A model generated the notes under the pieces. That model ran no database searches, was not told the origin of the DNA, and saw only the letters and a program-made list of their open reading frames with translations. This document shows, one piece after another, positions 55,972-64,000 of a stretch of 64,000 nt of DNA. The first letter of the stretch is position 1. Each line of letters starts with the position of its first letter. This stretch comes from Kriegella aquimaris (GTDB taxonomy: Bacteria > Bacteroidota > Bacteroidia > Flavobacteriales > Flavobacteriaceae), in contig NZ_FNGV01000013.1 of NCBI RefSeq assembly GCF_900103215.1, positions 1 through 64,000 on the forward strand. Direction: 5' to 3'. The translations under genes and the position numbers were made by a program.

Positions 55972-56751
55972 ATGAGATTTTCCGGTTTACTATTGCTCTT
56001 TCTATTAATTGTATTTCATGGTTGCACACCGATTAAAAAGACAATTGAAAAGCCAAAACTGGCCATCATTAGTTTTGTATTTGATGATTTGAACACAACG
56101 GATTCGGTTGTTAAATCTATTTTTGATGCGTTTAATTTTAAACCCTCATTTGCCCTTACTACCAATAGGCTAAGCTCAAGAACTGCATCGCTCTACAAAT
56201 CTTATTCCGACGAAGGTATCAGTATTTTATCGCATTCGCACTCCCATATTAAGATGCAAGATCCCGCCTCAGTAAACAAGGATACCCTACTCCACGAAAT
56301 TAAAGTATCAAAACAAATACTTGAAAGCTACGGCATACCGGTTCTTGGTTTTGTTACCCCCAATTCGTACATGCATCCTGATTTTTTACCGTTGTTAAAA
56401 TCGGATTACACTTATGCTTTTACCAACAACAACGATGACAATTATGACAATTCGGTTCAAAAGCATCAGCTTTCACGTTATGGTATTGAAAGTAATATTT
56501 CAAAATCGGACCATAACATAGACACCATTAAAGCACGTATAGATAAAGCTATCATTAATAAGGAATTGTTAGTACTGTATGGTCATGCATTACCCTCCAA
56601 TTATATGGATGATTTTGACAAACCAAGGGTAAATGAAAATGACTTAAGAGCTATTCTTACTTATTTAAAAACAAAGTCTAGTAACCACGAATGCCTCGTT
56701 TTGACCTCGGATTTAGCGATACAGGCGTATTATCGGCAAGGATTTAATTAA
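55972..56751 (+). CDS. polysaccharide deacetylase (CE4/NodB-like) lipoprotein
   Basis: A 259-residue lipoprotein (lipobox IVFHGC) with a NodB-type barrel: FVFDDLN with D38-D39 as the metal/base pair, and H88-S-H-S-H92 in SILSHSHSHIKMQD, the second metal motif. VLGFVTPNSYMHPDFLPLL and ELLVLYGHALPS match later motifs of the family. CE4 enzymes remove N- or O-acetyl groups from glycans. ATG 55972 is used; a GTG at 55966 is six bases upstream. The gene follows SusC/D pair 2 behind a hairpin and is the only catalytic gene next to it, so the target may be acetylated. The overall family is clear; the exact substrate is not. Confidence 0.85.
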   Translation: MRFSGLLLLFLLIVFHGCTPIKKTIEKPKLAIISFVFDDLNTTDSVVKSIFDAFNFKPSFALTTNRLSSRTASLYKSYSDEGISILSHSHSHIKMQDPASVNKDTLLHEIKVSKQILESYGIPVLGFVTPNSYMHPDFLPLLKSDYTYAFTNNNDDNYDNSVQKHQLSRYGIESNISKSDHNIDTIKARIDKAIINKELLVLYGHALPSNYMDDFDKPRVNENDLRAILTYLKTKSSNHECLVLTSDLAIQAYYRQGFN

Positions 56752-57303
56752 AAAAGGTTATCCCATAAAGTACGCAATTAGAAAATGGAAGTTTACCCTA
56801 ACATCTTAGCAATTTTCTAATAACTAATATCGTACTCGCCATAATTATTTGAGACAGACAAACCACCTATTTTCTCTCTCCCAAAGCTCTGGTCTCCAAC
56901 GCGATATAATCGACCAAACTTACCATAGCATACTGTCATCTCTCCACCTTAAAGATTGAATAATTGTTTGGTGTAGGTCAACAAGTGAATTGATTTTATT
57001 GAGCATCTCAGCATATCAGCTGCAATCCACTCTCATCATTCTTTTATGGATAATGCAAAAAATAAGGAATAACACAATTACCATTCAAATTTTAACCCAA
57101 AATACTTACAGATAAAATAATATTTGGCAATTAATATTATATTTATTATAATTGTCCTACAAATAGAATTGGTACTAATTGACCATATAAAAAAGAGATG
57201 ATTTGTAGCCATATGCAGTTCTATTTTGTTCCCAAGTGCATCAATTCAGTCTAATCTTAAATATTAATTCCAAATTCAATTCTTTCAACCTTAAAACGCA
57301 ATT
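56752..57303. promoter_or_regulatory. intergenic region upstream of SusC pair 3
   Basis: A 552-bp AT-rich gap containing the SusC pair 3 promoter region. Near the left end ATTAGAAAAT and ATTTTCTAAT form a 10-bp inverted repeat with a 25-base loop, a weak terminator candidate after the deacetylase. A 40-codon minus-strand frame exists here but nothing supports it. The AT motifs of the left PUL promoter are not repeated. Confidence 0.4.
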
Positions 57304-60300
57304 ATGAAAAAAAACAATCCTAAAAGGAAGGAATGGTTCTTCTGGAGAATATCTTCAAGGAAACTTATTTTTGGTATTTTCGGCGTACTATTTTTCACGC
57401 TTCCTTTTGATGCAATCGGCCAAGATGAAATCACCGTTCAAGGGTTGGTTACGGGTACGTCTGGTGAAGTTTTACCGGGAGTAAATATTATAGTTAAAGG
57501 TACCAGTAAGGGCACGATGTCCGATTTCGACGGAAACTACAGCATCGATGTAAGGCCAGATGCTGTTCTGGTTTATTCATACGTGGGCTACGAAAGCCAA
57601 GAGGTAGCTGTAGAAAATAGAACTACTATCAATACGGTGCTTTCTGAATCGGCCTTTGGACTGGATGAAGTAATCGCTATAGGATACAGCACTCAATCAA
57701 GGGCAAAAGTTACCAGTTCTATTTCAAAAGTCGGTGATGAAGAATTAAGAAACATCCCCTCGGTCAGTCCCGCACAGGCTCTTCAAGGAAAAATGGCCGG
57801 TGTGTCAGTACCAGTGTTAACAGGCCAACCAGGAGAAAATCCAAATATAGTTATTAGGGGCGGCACAACTTATAGCCCATATGCTACAACTGAAACGGGG
57901 GGCGGACGCCAAGCAAGTGATCCTTTATATGTTATTGACGGTGTATTTCGCAGCATCGGTGATGTCAACCCTGACGACATAGAATCCATTCAGGTAATGA
58001 AAGACGCCGCATCTACCGCAATTTACGGGGCCAGAGGCGCCAATGGGGTTATCATCGTCAAAACAAAAACCGGTAATTCAGGTTCGAAACCAAAAGTTAC
58101 TTTCAGGTATCAGCACGGTATCGAAACCCAAGCCCGTAATTTCGAATATTTAAGTGCAAGGCAATATATTAACACCTTTAGACCTGCCAAATTGAGAGGC
58201 ATAGATAATTACGACCCTCAGGTCTTTCTTCAATCCGCAGGTTCGACCGGAGTACCCACATTCAATAATCCAGGAGAATATGGTGAATTCAAATTTACAA
58301 CTGCGTCTCTCACTAATTTAATTGATGTAGAAGGGCAAGCTTATGTCGATAATTTATTGGCAAACGGATGGGAAACCATGCCTGATCCCGTTGACCCAGC
58401 TACAACCCTCATTTTTAAAGACAGTCATTATCAAGATGTCGTCTGGAATACGGCCAACACCAGCAATTACAATCTTGGAGTTAGCGGGGGATCGGAAAGT
58501 GTAGATTATAATGTGTCATTGGGTTATGTCAATCAAGGTGGTGTGTTCCTAGGAACCAGTTACGAACGATTCAGTGGTTTGGCCAATATTGGATTAAAAG
58601 TAACCGATAAATTGCGATTGAATTTAAATACGACCTACTTATGGAATGACAATCAAAATTCTCAAAGTACCCAAAATGACATTACAAGGGGAACGAGAAT
58701 ACCACCCTTAAACAGATTATATAATGACGATGGCACTCCGAACCTAGGAGAAAGTAATAACCCTAGAAACAGATTGCACCAATTATACTATCAAGATTAT
58801 AACAGAAACACCAACCAGTTTGTAGTGCGTCTATCCGCAGACTATACCATTTTTCCAGGGTTGTCTTATCGACCTTCCGTATCGCTGAACACTGATCTCT
58901 ATACGAGGATGGATTTCGAGAAATTTTTCCCACAACAAAGTAGTCCCCGCTCTAAATACCAAAGAATCGATGATAGAAAGCAATTGATGACGGATCATAT
59001 TTTCCAATTTGATAAAAATATTGGGAACAAGCATCATTTTATGGCATTGGCCGGGTTCAACTATACTCGAAATAAATTGTTTAGGGTCATTGGTACATCC
59101 CAACGTTCTGCCACGGATATAATTACCACAATAACCGGAGATCCCGTAAGTACGACATTACCTGGTGGAGTTGTTTCTCCAAACATGAGCTCTTCATCGC
59201 TTTTTGACGTGGAAAAAAGCGCCAGTTATTTTGGCCAATTTAGCTATGATCTAAGTGCCAAATATCTATTTTCCGCTTCCATTAGACGTGACGGTTTTTC
59301 CAATTTTGCCCCAGAGAACAGATGGGCTTTGTTTCCATCGGTATCTGCCGGATGGGTCGTTAGCAAAGAGAATTTTTGGCAGGTTGATTGGATGAACAAT
59401 TTAAAAATTAGATATAGTTGGGGAGAAACGGGCTTGTCCAATCTCTCAACAAGTGACACCTATGGCCAGTATTCAACTACGACCTATGCGACCAATTCGG
59501 CCATTTATAGGAACAACCTTCCCAATCCAAATTTATTATGGGAAACCACCTCGGCTTTTGATACCGGTATCGATGTCGGCCTTTTCGGTAATAGGTTAAG
59601 TATTGTTTTCGATTATTACAACAAGCTAACATCAAACAGATTGGAATCTCTTCCATTACCGGCCGAAACGGGTTTCAGCAGTATAAAATATAATGTAGGG
59701 TCATTGCGAAATAGCGGTGTCGAATTGGAGCTAGGCGGCTTTATTGTTGATAACCCAGACTTTTCATGGCACTCTAATTTCACTTTTGCCTATAACAAAT
59801 CTGAAATAGTCGATTTACCAGAGAACACGAGAGATAAAAACAGAATTGGAGGCGGGGTGGCTTATGACCCCAATCTCGGCAAGGAAGTTGAAATTGGCGG
59901 CTTCGCAGAAGGTGAAAGACCATTAGGCCTCTGGGCTTGGAAATCGAATGGTATTTTCGCTACAGATGAAGAAGCTGCTGCTAGTCCGATAAAAGATTTG
60001 ATGGCCATTGGAGCTCTGCAAGATCAGCCTCGCCATGGTGGTGATGTAGATTGGGCCGATTTAAATGGAGACAATGTAATAGATGGTAAGGATATCGTAT
60101 TCATGGGTTACAGAACACCTGACAAGATAGGGGGTTTCCAAAATACGATTCGCTATAAAGGTTTTAGTCTTCGCGTTAATATGGATTATGCAATGGGCCA
60201 CGTAATCAACAATGGTTCTCTTGCAAGAGGGTTGGGCCAAGGTAGGTCTTACAATGAGGGGGCACCTGTAGAGGCGATAGGTAACGAAATTTGGCAAGAG

Positions 60301-60678
60301 CAAGGAGATGTCGGAAAAAAATATCCTAGAATTGCCTTTGGTGATTGGGATGTAGGAAGAAGAAATCATTTACGATTTCTTGGAAACCTGACGGGCTATT
60401 CAAATACAGGGCTTTCGAGTGGCTATGGTGTGGATAATTCAATATACTATTCAAAAGGAGATTTTTTAGCATTTAGAGAAGTTTCCCTATCATATAACTT
60501 CCCGACCGAATGGTGTAACGCTTTAAAAATCAGCAACCTTGTACTTAACGGTGGAGTATATAACATAGGATACCTAACAGCCTATGATGGATATAACCCA
60601 GAAGTATATACAGGATATGATGGCGGTGCCTATCCGCGCCCTAGACAATTTACTTTTGGAGCAACATTAACTTTTTAA
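57304..60678 (+). CDS. susC: SusC-like TonB-dependent outer membrane transporter (pair 3)
   Basis: A 1,124-residue transporter. The hydrophobic signal (LIFGIFGVLFFTLPFDAIG) is preceded by a long basic lead, and a carboxypeptidase-D regulatory-like domain follows (VQGLVTGTSGEVLPGVNIIV, GTMSDFDGNYSIDV). Then DEVIAIGYSTQSRAKVTSS, the plug (DAASTAIYGARGANGVIIVK) and a barrel ending in FTFGATLTF. It belongs to a different SusC subgroup from pairs 1 and 2 (IGYST in place of VGYGT). It lies 23 bp upstream of its SusD and is followed by two sialidase-like genes, which may supply its ligand. Confidence 0.94.
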   Translation: MKKNNPKRKEWFFWRISSRKLIFGIFGVLFFTLPFDAIGQDEITVQGLVTGTSGEVLPGVNIIVKGTSKGTMSDFDGNYSIDVRPDAVLVYSYVGYESQEVAVENRTTINTVLSESAFGLDEVIAIGYSTQSRAKVTSSISKVGDEELRNIPSVSPAQALQGKMAGVSVPVLTGQPGENPNIVIRGGTTYSPYATTETGGGRQASDPLYVIDGVFRSIGDVNPDDIESIQVMKDAASTAIYGARGANGVIIVKTKTGNSGSKPKVTFRYQHGIETQARNFEYLSARQYINTFRPAKLRGIDNYDPQVFLQSAGSTGVPTFNNPGEYGEFKFTTASLTNLIDVEGQAYVDNLLANGWETMPDPVDPATTLIFKDSHYQDVVWNTANTSNYNLGVSGGSESVDYNVSLGYVNQGGVFLGTSYERFSGLANIGLKVTDKLRLNLNTTYLWNDNQNSQSTQNDITRGTRIPPLNRLYNDDGTPNLGESNNPRNRLHQLYYQDYNRNTNQFVVRLSADYTIFPGLSYRPSVSLNTDLYTRMDFEKFFPQQSSPRSKYQRIDDRKQLMTDHIFQFDKNIGNKHHFMALAGFNYTRNKLFRVIGTSQRSATDIITTITGDPVSTTLPGGVVSPNMSSSSLFDVEKSASYFGQFSYDLSAKYLFSASIRRDGFSNFAPENRWALFPSVSAGWVVSKENFWQVDWMNNLKIRYSWGETGLSNLSTSDTYGQYSTTTYATNSAIYRNNLPNPNLLWETTSAFDTGIDVGLFGNRLSIVFDYYNKLTSNRLESLPLPAETGFSSIKYNVGSLRNSGVELELGGFIVDNPDFSWHSNFTFAYNKSEIVDLPENTRDKNRIGGGVAYDPNLGKEVEIGGFAEGERPLGLWAWKSNGIFATDEEAAASPIKDLMAIGALQDQPRHGGDVDWADLNGDNVIDGKDIVFMGYRTPDKIGGFQNTIRYKGFSLRVNMDYAMGHVINNGSLARGLGQGRSYNEGAPVEAIGNEIWQEQGDVGKKYPRIAFGDWDVGRRNHLRFLGNLTGYSNTGLSSGYGVDNSIYYSKGDFLAFREVSLSYNFPTEWCNALKISNLVLNGGVYNIGYLTAYDGYNPEVYTGYDGGAYPRPRQFTFGATLTF

Positions 60679-60701
60679 TTAATACCAGTTAAAACAAAAC
60701 G

Positions 60702-62138
60702 ATGATGGAAACGAAATATTTAAAATACATACTGGTCATTTGGGCTCTGGGAATTACTCTCTCATGTGAAGATATGTTAGATACAGAAATCAAATCCTCC
60801 ATTACAGGGCAGAATTACTGGAAAACAGAAAATGATTTTGTGCCTTATCTTTTTTCTATTTATCAAAGAAATCGATCCATGATGGCCGATAATATGATTC
60901 GTATTGGAGAGGAACGGGGTGAAATGTGGGAAGAAGGATACAATAATAGGTTTCAGTTCTGGGACCAGAATCTAACCCCTGGTACGACATACGATTGGAC
61001 CGCATTTTATGGCACCATTGGTCATTGTAACTTACTTTTGGAGCAAATTGAAAATTTTGATTTTTCAAATCAAACCCTTAAAAACCGTGTCAAAGCTGAA
61101 ACTTTAGCACTTAGGGCAAATACTTATTTTTTTCTTGCAAGAGTTTGGGGTGATGTTCCTATTGTTCTAAATTCAGTTGAAGACGAAAATGCACCCTTGT
61201 ACCCGAGGTCTCCAGTAGCCGAAGTTTTTAATCAAATCAATACAGACATAGGTACGGCATTAGAATTATTTCCAGAAAACGGATACCAAGATAAATATAG
61301 ATTTTCAAAGCCCGCGGTATACGCACTTCAGGCTGACGTTAAAATGTGGACTGGCAAAGTTCTAGGAGGGGGAAATACAGATTTTGATGCGGCCATTAAA
61401 GCTATTCAGCAAGTAGAGGCTTCAGGTGTTGTTTTGTTGGATGACTATGGAAGTATTTTCGACACGGATAAAAATGAAGAAATAATACTTAGTATCTATT
61501 GCGATAGATACGAATATACAAGCCCAAGAATCAATGAAGCTTTTCTCCGTTTTGACACCAGTAATGGCGCCGATAATATAGATGAGCTCCCCATTAGGTT
61601 GGCTGCCCAACAGGCGTATGCCGTCGCCCCCAGATTATTGGAACTATTTGAAGAGTACCCAACGGATAAGCGTATTGAAAGAACCTATATACCAGAACTC
61701 TATGAGGGAGTTCCCAGAAAATATTGGGCGAATAAGTATAGAGGAACACAATATAGTGATGACCGAACACCCGATAGCGATATAATCGTCTATAGATTAT
61801 CGGGTCTACTGCTTTTAAAGGCGGAAGCCTACCTGGCAATGGACAATCTAGAAGATGCTCGAATCGAGTTGAATAGGGTTCGAACTAGAGCGGGCTTACC
61901 AGATGTAACTGAAACCGATAAAACCTTGCTCGCTATGGAAATTTTAGATGAAAGAGGTCGAGAATTATTCCATGAAGGTAAGCGTTGGCTAGATTTGAGG
62001 AGAGCACATTCATCTGGGCTGATAAATGTTTATGAATTCGTTCCAAACCTTTTAGGAAAAAGCACACCCCTATATTGGCCGGTCCACACGAATGTTCTAA
62101 TAAAAAATGAGCTGCTTACAGACCCGGAATATCAATAA
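60702..62138 (+). CDS. susD: SusD-like surface glycan-binding lipoprotein (pair 3)
   Basis: A 478-residue RagB/SusD lipoprotein (lipobox ALGITLSC). The SusD pattern is clear: NRVKAETLALRANTYFFLAR, DIIVYRLSGLLLLKAEAYLA, DARIELNRVRTRAGLPDVTE and DERGRELFHEGKRWLDLRRA. The C-terminus ends LYWPVHTNVLIKNELLTDPE. It pairs with the SusC 23 bp upstream. No T-tract terminator was found after it, so read-through into the sialidase-like genes is possible. Confidence 0.94.
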   Translation: MMETKYLKYILVIWALGITLSCEDMLDTEIKSSITGQNYWKTENDFVPYLFSIYQRNRSMMADNMIRIGEERGEMWEEGYNNRFQFWDQNLTPGTTYDWTAFYGTIGHCNLLLEQIENFDFSNQTLKNRVKAETLALRANTYFFLARVWGDVPIVLNSVEDENAPLYPRSPVAEVFNQINTDIGTALELFPENGYQDKYRFSKPAVYALQADVKMWTGKVLGGGNTDFDAAIKAIQQVEASGVVLLDDYGSIFDTDKNEEIILSIYCDRYEYTSPRINEAFLRFDTSNGADNIDELPIRLAAQQAYAVAPRLLELFEEYPTDKRIERTYIPELYEGVPRKYWANKYRGTQYSDDRTPDSDIIVYRLSGLLLLKAEAYLAMDNLEDARIELNRVRTRAGLPDVTETDKTLLAMEILDERGRELFHEGKRWLDLRRAHSSGLINVYEFVPNLLGKSTPLYWPVHTNVLIKNELLTDPEYQ

Positions 62139-62172
62139 GGTCAATTGTTGACACGACTTTAAACAAACCACG

Positions 62173-62315
62173 ATGAGGGTATACGCTCACATTTTAAGAA
62201 CGGATATGCTATTGAGTATCCTATTCCTTGATTGTTATTAAAAAAAGAAGAAAAACAAGTACAGGATCAGCATGTGTCTTCCAAGAAGATCGTACCTCTT
62301 AAAATTTAGATTTTA
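62173..62315 (+). pseudogene. possible lipoprotein gene remnant
   Basis: ATG 62173 reads MRVYAHILRTDMLLSILFLD, then C-Y-stop (62239), a lipobox-like end. In another frame the next bases read LLKKEEKQVQDQHVSSKK before a stop at about 62312, typical of a lipoprotein linker. This looks like the stub of a lost lipoprotein gene, but it is short and could be chance. Confidence 0.25.
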
Positions 62316-62340
62316 AGCCACATAAATTTATTGAATAACT

Positions 62341-63516
62341 ATGTTCAGACCAATCATCGCACTTCTACCTTCAATTTTTTTGATTGTTTCTTGTACGCAT
62401 AGATATGGGCAGAAAGTTCATATCCTTGATTCAGAACTATCTAAAAACTATACCATACCTTTTCTAGACATTTCGAACGAAACAGAACGTCATGTAATAG
62501 TCGATCGGGATAGCACCAAATATTTTGGTCATCCTTCTACCCTATTAATGAACGATGGTCACACGATGTATTGTGCTTATTCATTAAACCATGGCGGCCC
62601 CCCACTCTTTTTGAAAAGAAGCAATGATGGGGGGCTGAGCTGGTCCGATTATTTACCAATCCCTGGAAACGCCAACATAGCGGATAATTGCCCATTTTTA
62701 TTTTATCTACCGGATAGCCAAGGTGTAAACCGCTTACTTATGATGGTCGGCGGTGATGACGGCGAGGCCAATGGGATGTGGCAAGCATCGTCTTACGATG
62801 GCGGTCAAACATGGTCGAATTATAAAAATAATGGCCGTACAAGTGTTGTTGCAAGTCCGACAATAGTAGCGGTCGATAGTGATGGAAAACTTCTGATGTG
62901 GCACCACGCCTATGCTAACGCAGAAAGGAAAGCAGGAGACAGATTAGCACTCAGTGTTTACCAAAGTGAATCAATAGACGGCGGTGAAACATGGGGCAAC
63001 ACCCATCCCATTTGCGAAATTGAAAACGCATCACCTTGCGAACCCGCTGTTGTTGTTTCCCCTGATGGCAAAGAATTGGCGTGTTTAATGAGAGAGAATT
63101 CTCGACGCTTAAATTCAGTGGTCACCTTCTCAAAGGATGAAGGCGAAACTTGGATTGCCCCAAAAGAATTGACAGCTTCCCTAACAGGAGACAGACATCA
63201 ACCAAAATACACTAAAGACAAAAAGTATTTATTGGTTACTTTTAGGGACATGGCCTTTGACAGCCCCACCAAAGGAGATTTCGTGCTATGGATCGGTACA
63301 TACGATGATATTAAAAATGGTACTGAAGGTATCGGACGGGTCAAACTACTGAACCAGTATCCACCTAAAAATGACACAGGGTATTCTGGTTTAGAACTGC
63401 TACCAGATGGTACTTTTGTAGCAACCACTTATGTTAAGTACAAAGAAAAAGACAAATACAATTCGATTGTGAGTGTCAGATTTAAATTGGAAGATATATT
63501 GACCAGATTACAATAG
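62341..63516 (+). CDS. sialidase-like BNR-repeat lipoprotein
   Basis: A 391-residue lipoprotein (lipobox FLIVSC). Four Asp-box motifs mark a six-bladed sialidase-type propeller: SNDGGLSWSD, SYDGGQTWSN, SIDGGETWGN and SKDEGETWIA. Arginine-containing strands ELACLMREN and LLVTFRDMAF resemble parts of the sialidase triad, but the full Arg triad and Tyr/Glu nucleophile are not confirmed by eye, so a non-sialic specificity is possible. It follows SusC/D pair 3 by about 200 bp and precedes a second BNR gene. The fold is sure; the exact sugar is not. Confidence 0.82.
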   Translation: MFRPIIALLPSIFLIVSCTHRYGQKVHILDSELSKNYTIPFLDISNETERHVIVDRDSTKYFGHPSTLLMNDGHTMYCAYSLNHGGPPLFLKRSNDGGLSWSDYLPIPGNANIADNCPFLFYLPDSQGVNRLLMMVGGDDGEANGMWQASSYDGGQTWSNYKNNGRTSVVASPTIVAVDSDGKLLMWHHAYANAERKAGDRLALSVYQSESIDGGETWGNTHPICEIENASPCEPAVVVSPDGKELACLMRENSRRLNSVVTFSKDEGETWIAPKELTASLTGDRHQPKYTKDKKYLLVTFRDMAFDSPTKGDFVLWIGTYDDIKNGTEGIGRVKLLNQYPPKNDTGYSGLELLPDGTFVATTYVKYKEKDKYNSIVSVRFKLEDILTRLQ

Positions 63517-63599
63517 GAAATTAGATAGCCGAAATTAAAACGAGCTTTCACATTGAGAAATTTCCAATAAAAAATACACCTATTAAATAAAACCTTATT

Positions 63600-64000
63600 A
63601 TGAATTTACGATTTGTGACTGCGGCTACTTTGATTTTGGGTCTATCCGTTTCGTGTAGTAGTACCAAGAAAATAAACGGATGGCTAAATAAAAATGCAGA
63701 ATTTGAAGTACAAAAAATTTTTGACGATGGGCGATTTCCAAATATTGTCGTTGCAAAGAATGGTAATGTTGTGGCTACGTGGGGAAGAGATGAAATAGTT
63801 TCTAAAATAAGTGAAGACGGAGGAAAAACATGGAAACCCGAAATTCTGATTGCCGAGAGCGGTATACATAGTGGCGGTACGACGGTTGATGACCAGACAG
63901 GCGATATTTTTGTTTTTCTTGAAGAAGGTCACCCACCGGCACCAATAAGCATTTATGTAAGTAAAAATAATGGCGACACTTGGGCGCGGCATAATGCAAA
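63600..64000 (+). CDS. sialidase-like BNR-repeat lipoprotein, 3' end outside window
   Basis: The reading frame from ATG 63600 is open to the window end (133 codons). MNLRFVTAATLILGLSVSC gives a lipoprotein signal; FDDGRFPNIVVAKNGNVVA has the first-strand Arg (R-F-P, like the RIP motif of sialidases), followed by two Asp boxes (SEDGGKTWKP, SKNNGDTWAR). It is a second, different BNR enzyme 83 bp behind the first, presumably in the same operon. Its full length and catalytic residues lie outside the window. Confidence 0.8.
   Translation, partial: MNLRFVTAATLILGLSVSCSSTKKINGWLNKNAEFEVQKIFDDGRFPNIVVAKNGNVVATWGRDEIVSKISEDGGKTWKPEILIAESGIHSGGTTVDDQTGDIFVFLEEGHPPAPISIYVSKNNGDTWARHNA

Noticed and set aside
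56820-57000. A 40-codon minus-strand frame (MTVCYGKFGRLYRVGDQ...) upstream of SusC pair 3
   Set aside because: Too short, no family recognised, no neighbouring signals; treated as chance or untraceable debris.
1-64000. tRNA, rRNA, insertion sequences and integrase genes
   Set aside because: None was recognised on either strand by reading; no terminal inverted repeats or transposase motifs were seen, although short degenerate remnants cannot be excluded without a search.

Overview
The window reads as chromosome of a marine, polysaccharide-degrading flavobacterium (Bacteroidetes; Zobellia/Maribacter-like lifestyle). The case rests on three SusC/SusD pairs, a hybrid two-component regulator of the PUL type, many secreted or lipoprotein carbohydrate-active enzymes, a sulfatase, a PorP/SprF protein and a 2.7-kresidue adhesin with a type IX secretion (type B) sorting domain. 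Species-level placement is inference. No rRNA, tRNA, CRISPR array or insertion sequence was recognised.

Left region (1-25,100), a polysaccharide utilisation locus. The window opens in a truncated KDG-kinase (kdgK) fragment followed by an Nramp-like transporter. A long leftward gene run (19,269 to 1,649) then carries, in transcription order, GH88 unsaturated uronyl hydrolase, GH29 alpha-L-fucosidase, a beta-helix protein, a heparinase II/III-like lyase, a multiply frameshifted GHL15-like pseudogene, a propeller/HEAT/cytochrome c lipoprotein, a GH172 (DUF2961) enzyme, a ConA-like protein, a formylglycine sulfatase and a GH141-like beta-helix protein with a C-terminal PDZ-like domain. Divergently transcribed SusC and SusD follow, ending at a strong terminator. 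The 587-bp divergent promoter region holds inverted AT-rich repeats. The set suggests a sulfated polysaccharide containing uronic acid and fucose: lyase cleavage, removal of the unsaturated uronyl end by GH88, then desulfation and debranching.

Regulators (25,097-31,358). A complete hybrid two-component regulator (sensor propeller, kinase, receiver, AraC domain) converges on SusD and is the likely sensor for the left PUL. Next to it is a membrane-bound hybrid histidine kinase with a terminal receiver.

Middle (31,792-40,462). A translationally coupled three-gene operon encodes an SbnA-like PLP enzyme, an FAD/NAD(P)-binding protein and a Y4yA-type PLP decarboxylase. It looks like a small amino-acid-derived metabolite pathway (diaminopropionate-like chemistry), but with no siderophore synthetase or transporter here. 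Then come a large catalase, a DUF892 ferritin-like stress protein and a zinc-ribbon metallopeptidase.

Adhesin module (40,560-49,661). PorP/SprF lies beside a giant mosaic surface protein with LamG-like, IPT/TIG, Calx-beta-like, ten 25-residue DUF285 repeats and thrombospondin type 3 repeats encoded by a near-exact 105-bp tandem array.

Right region (49,662-64,000). A 1.5-kb gene-poor spacer with a decayed signal-peptide remnant precedes SusC/D pair 2 with a lipoprotein polysaccharide deacetylase. SusC/D pair 3 follows, with two sialidase-like BNR lipoproteins, the second cut by the window end. The substrates of these two systems cannot be deduced from the sequence alone.
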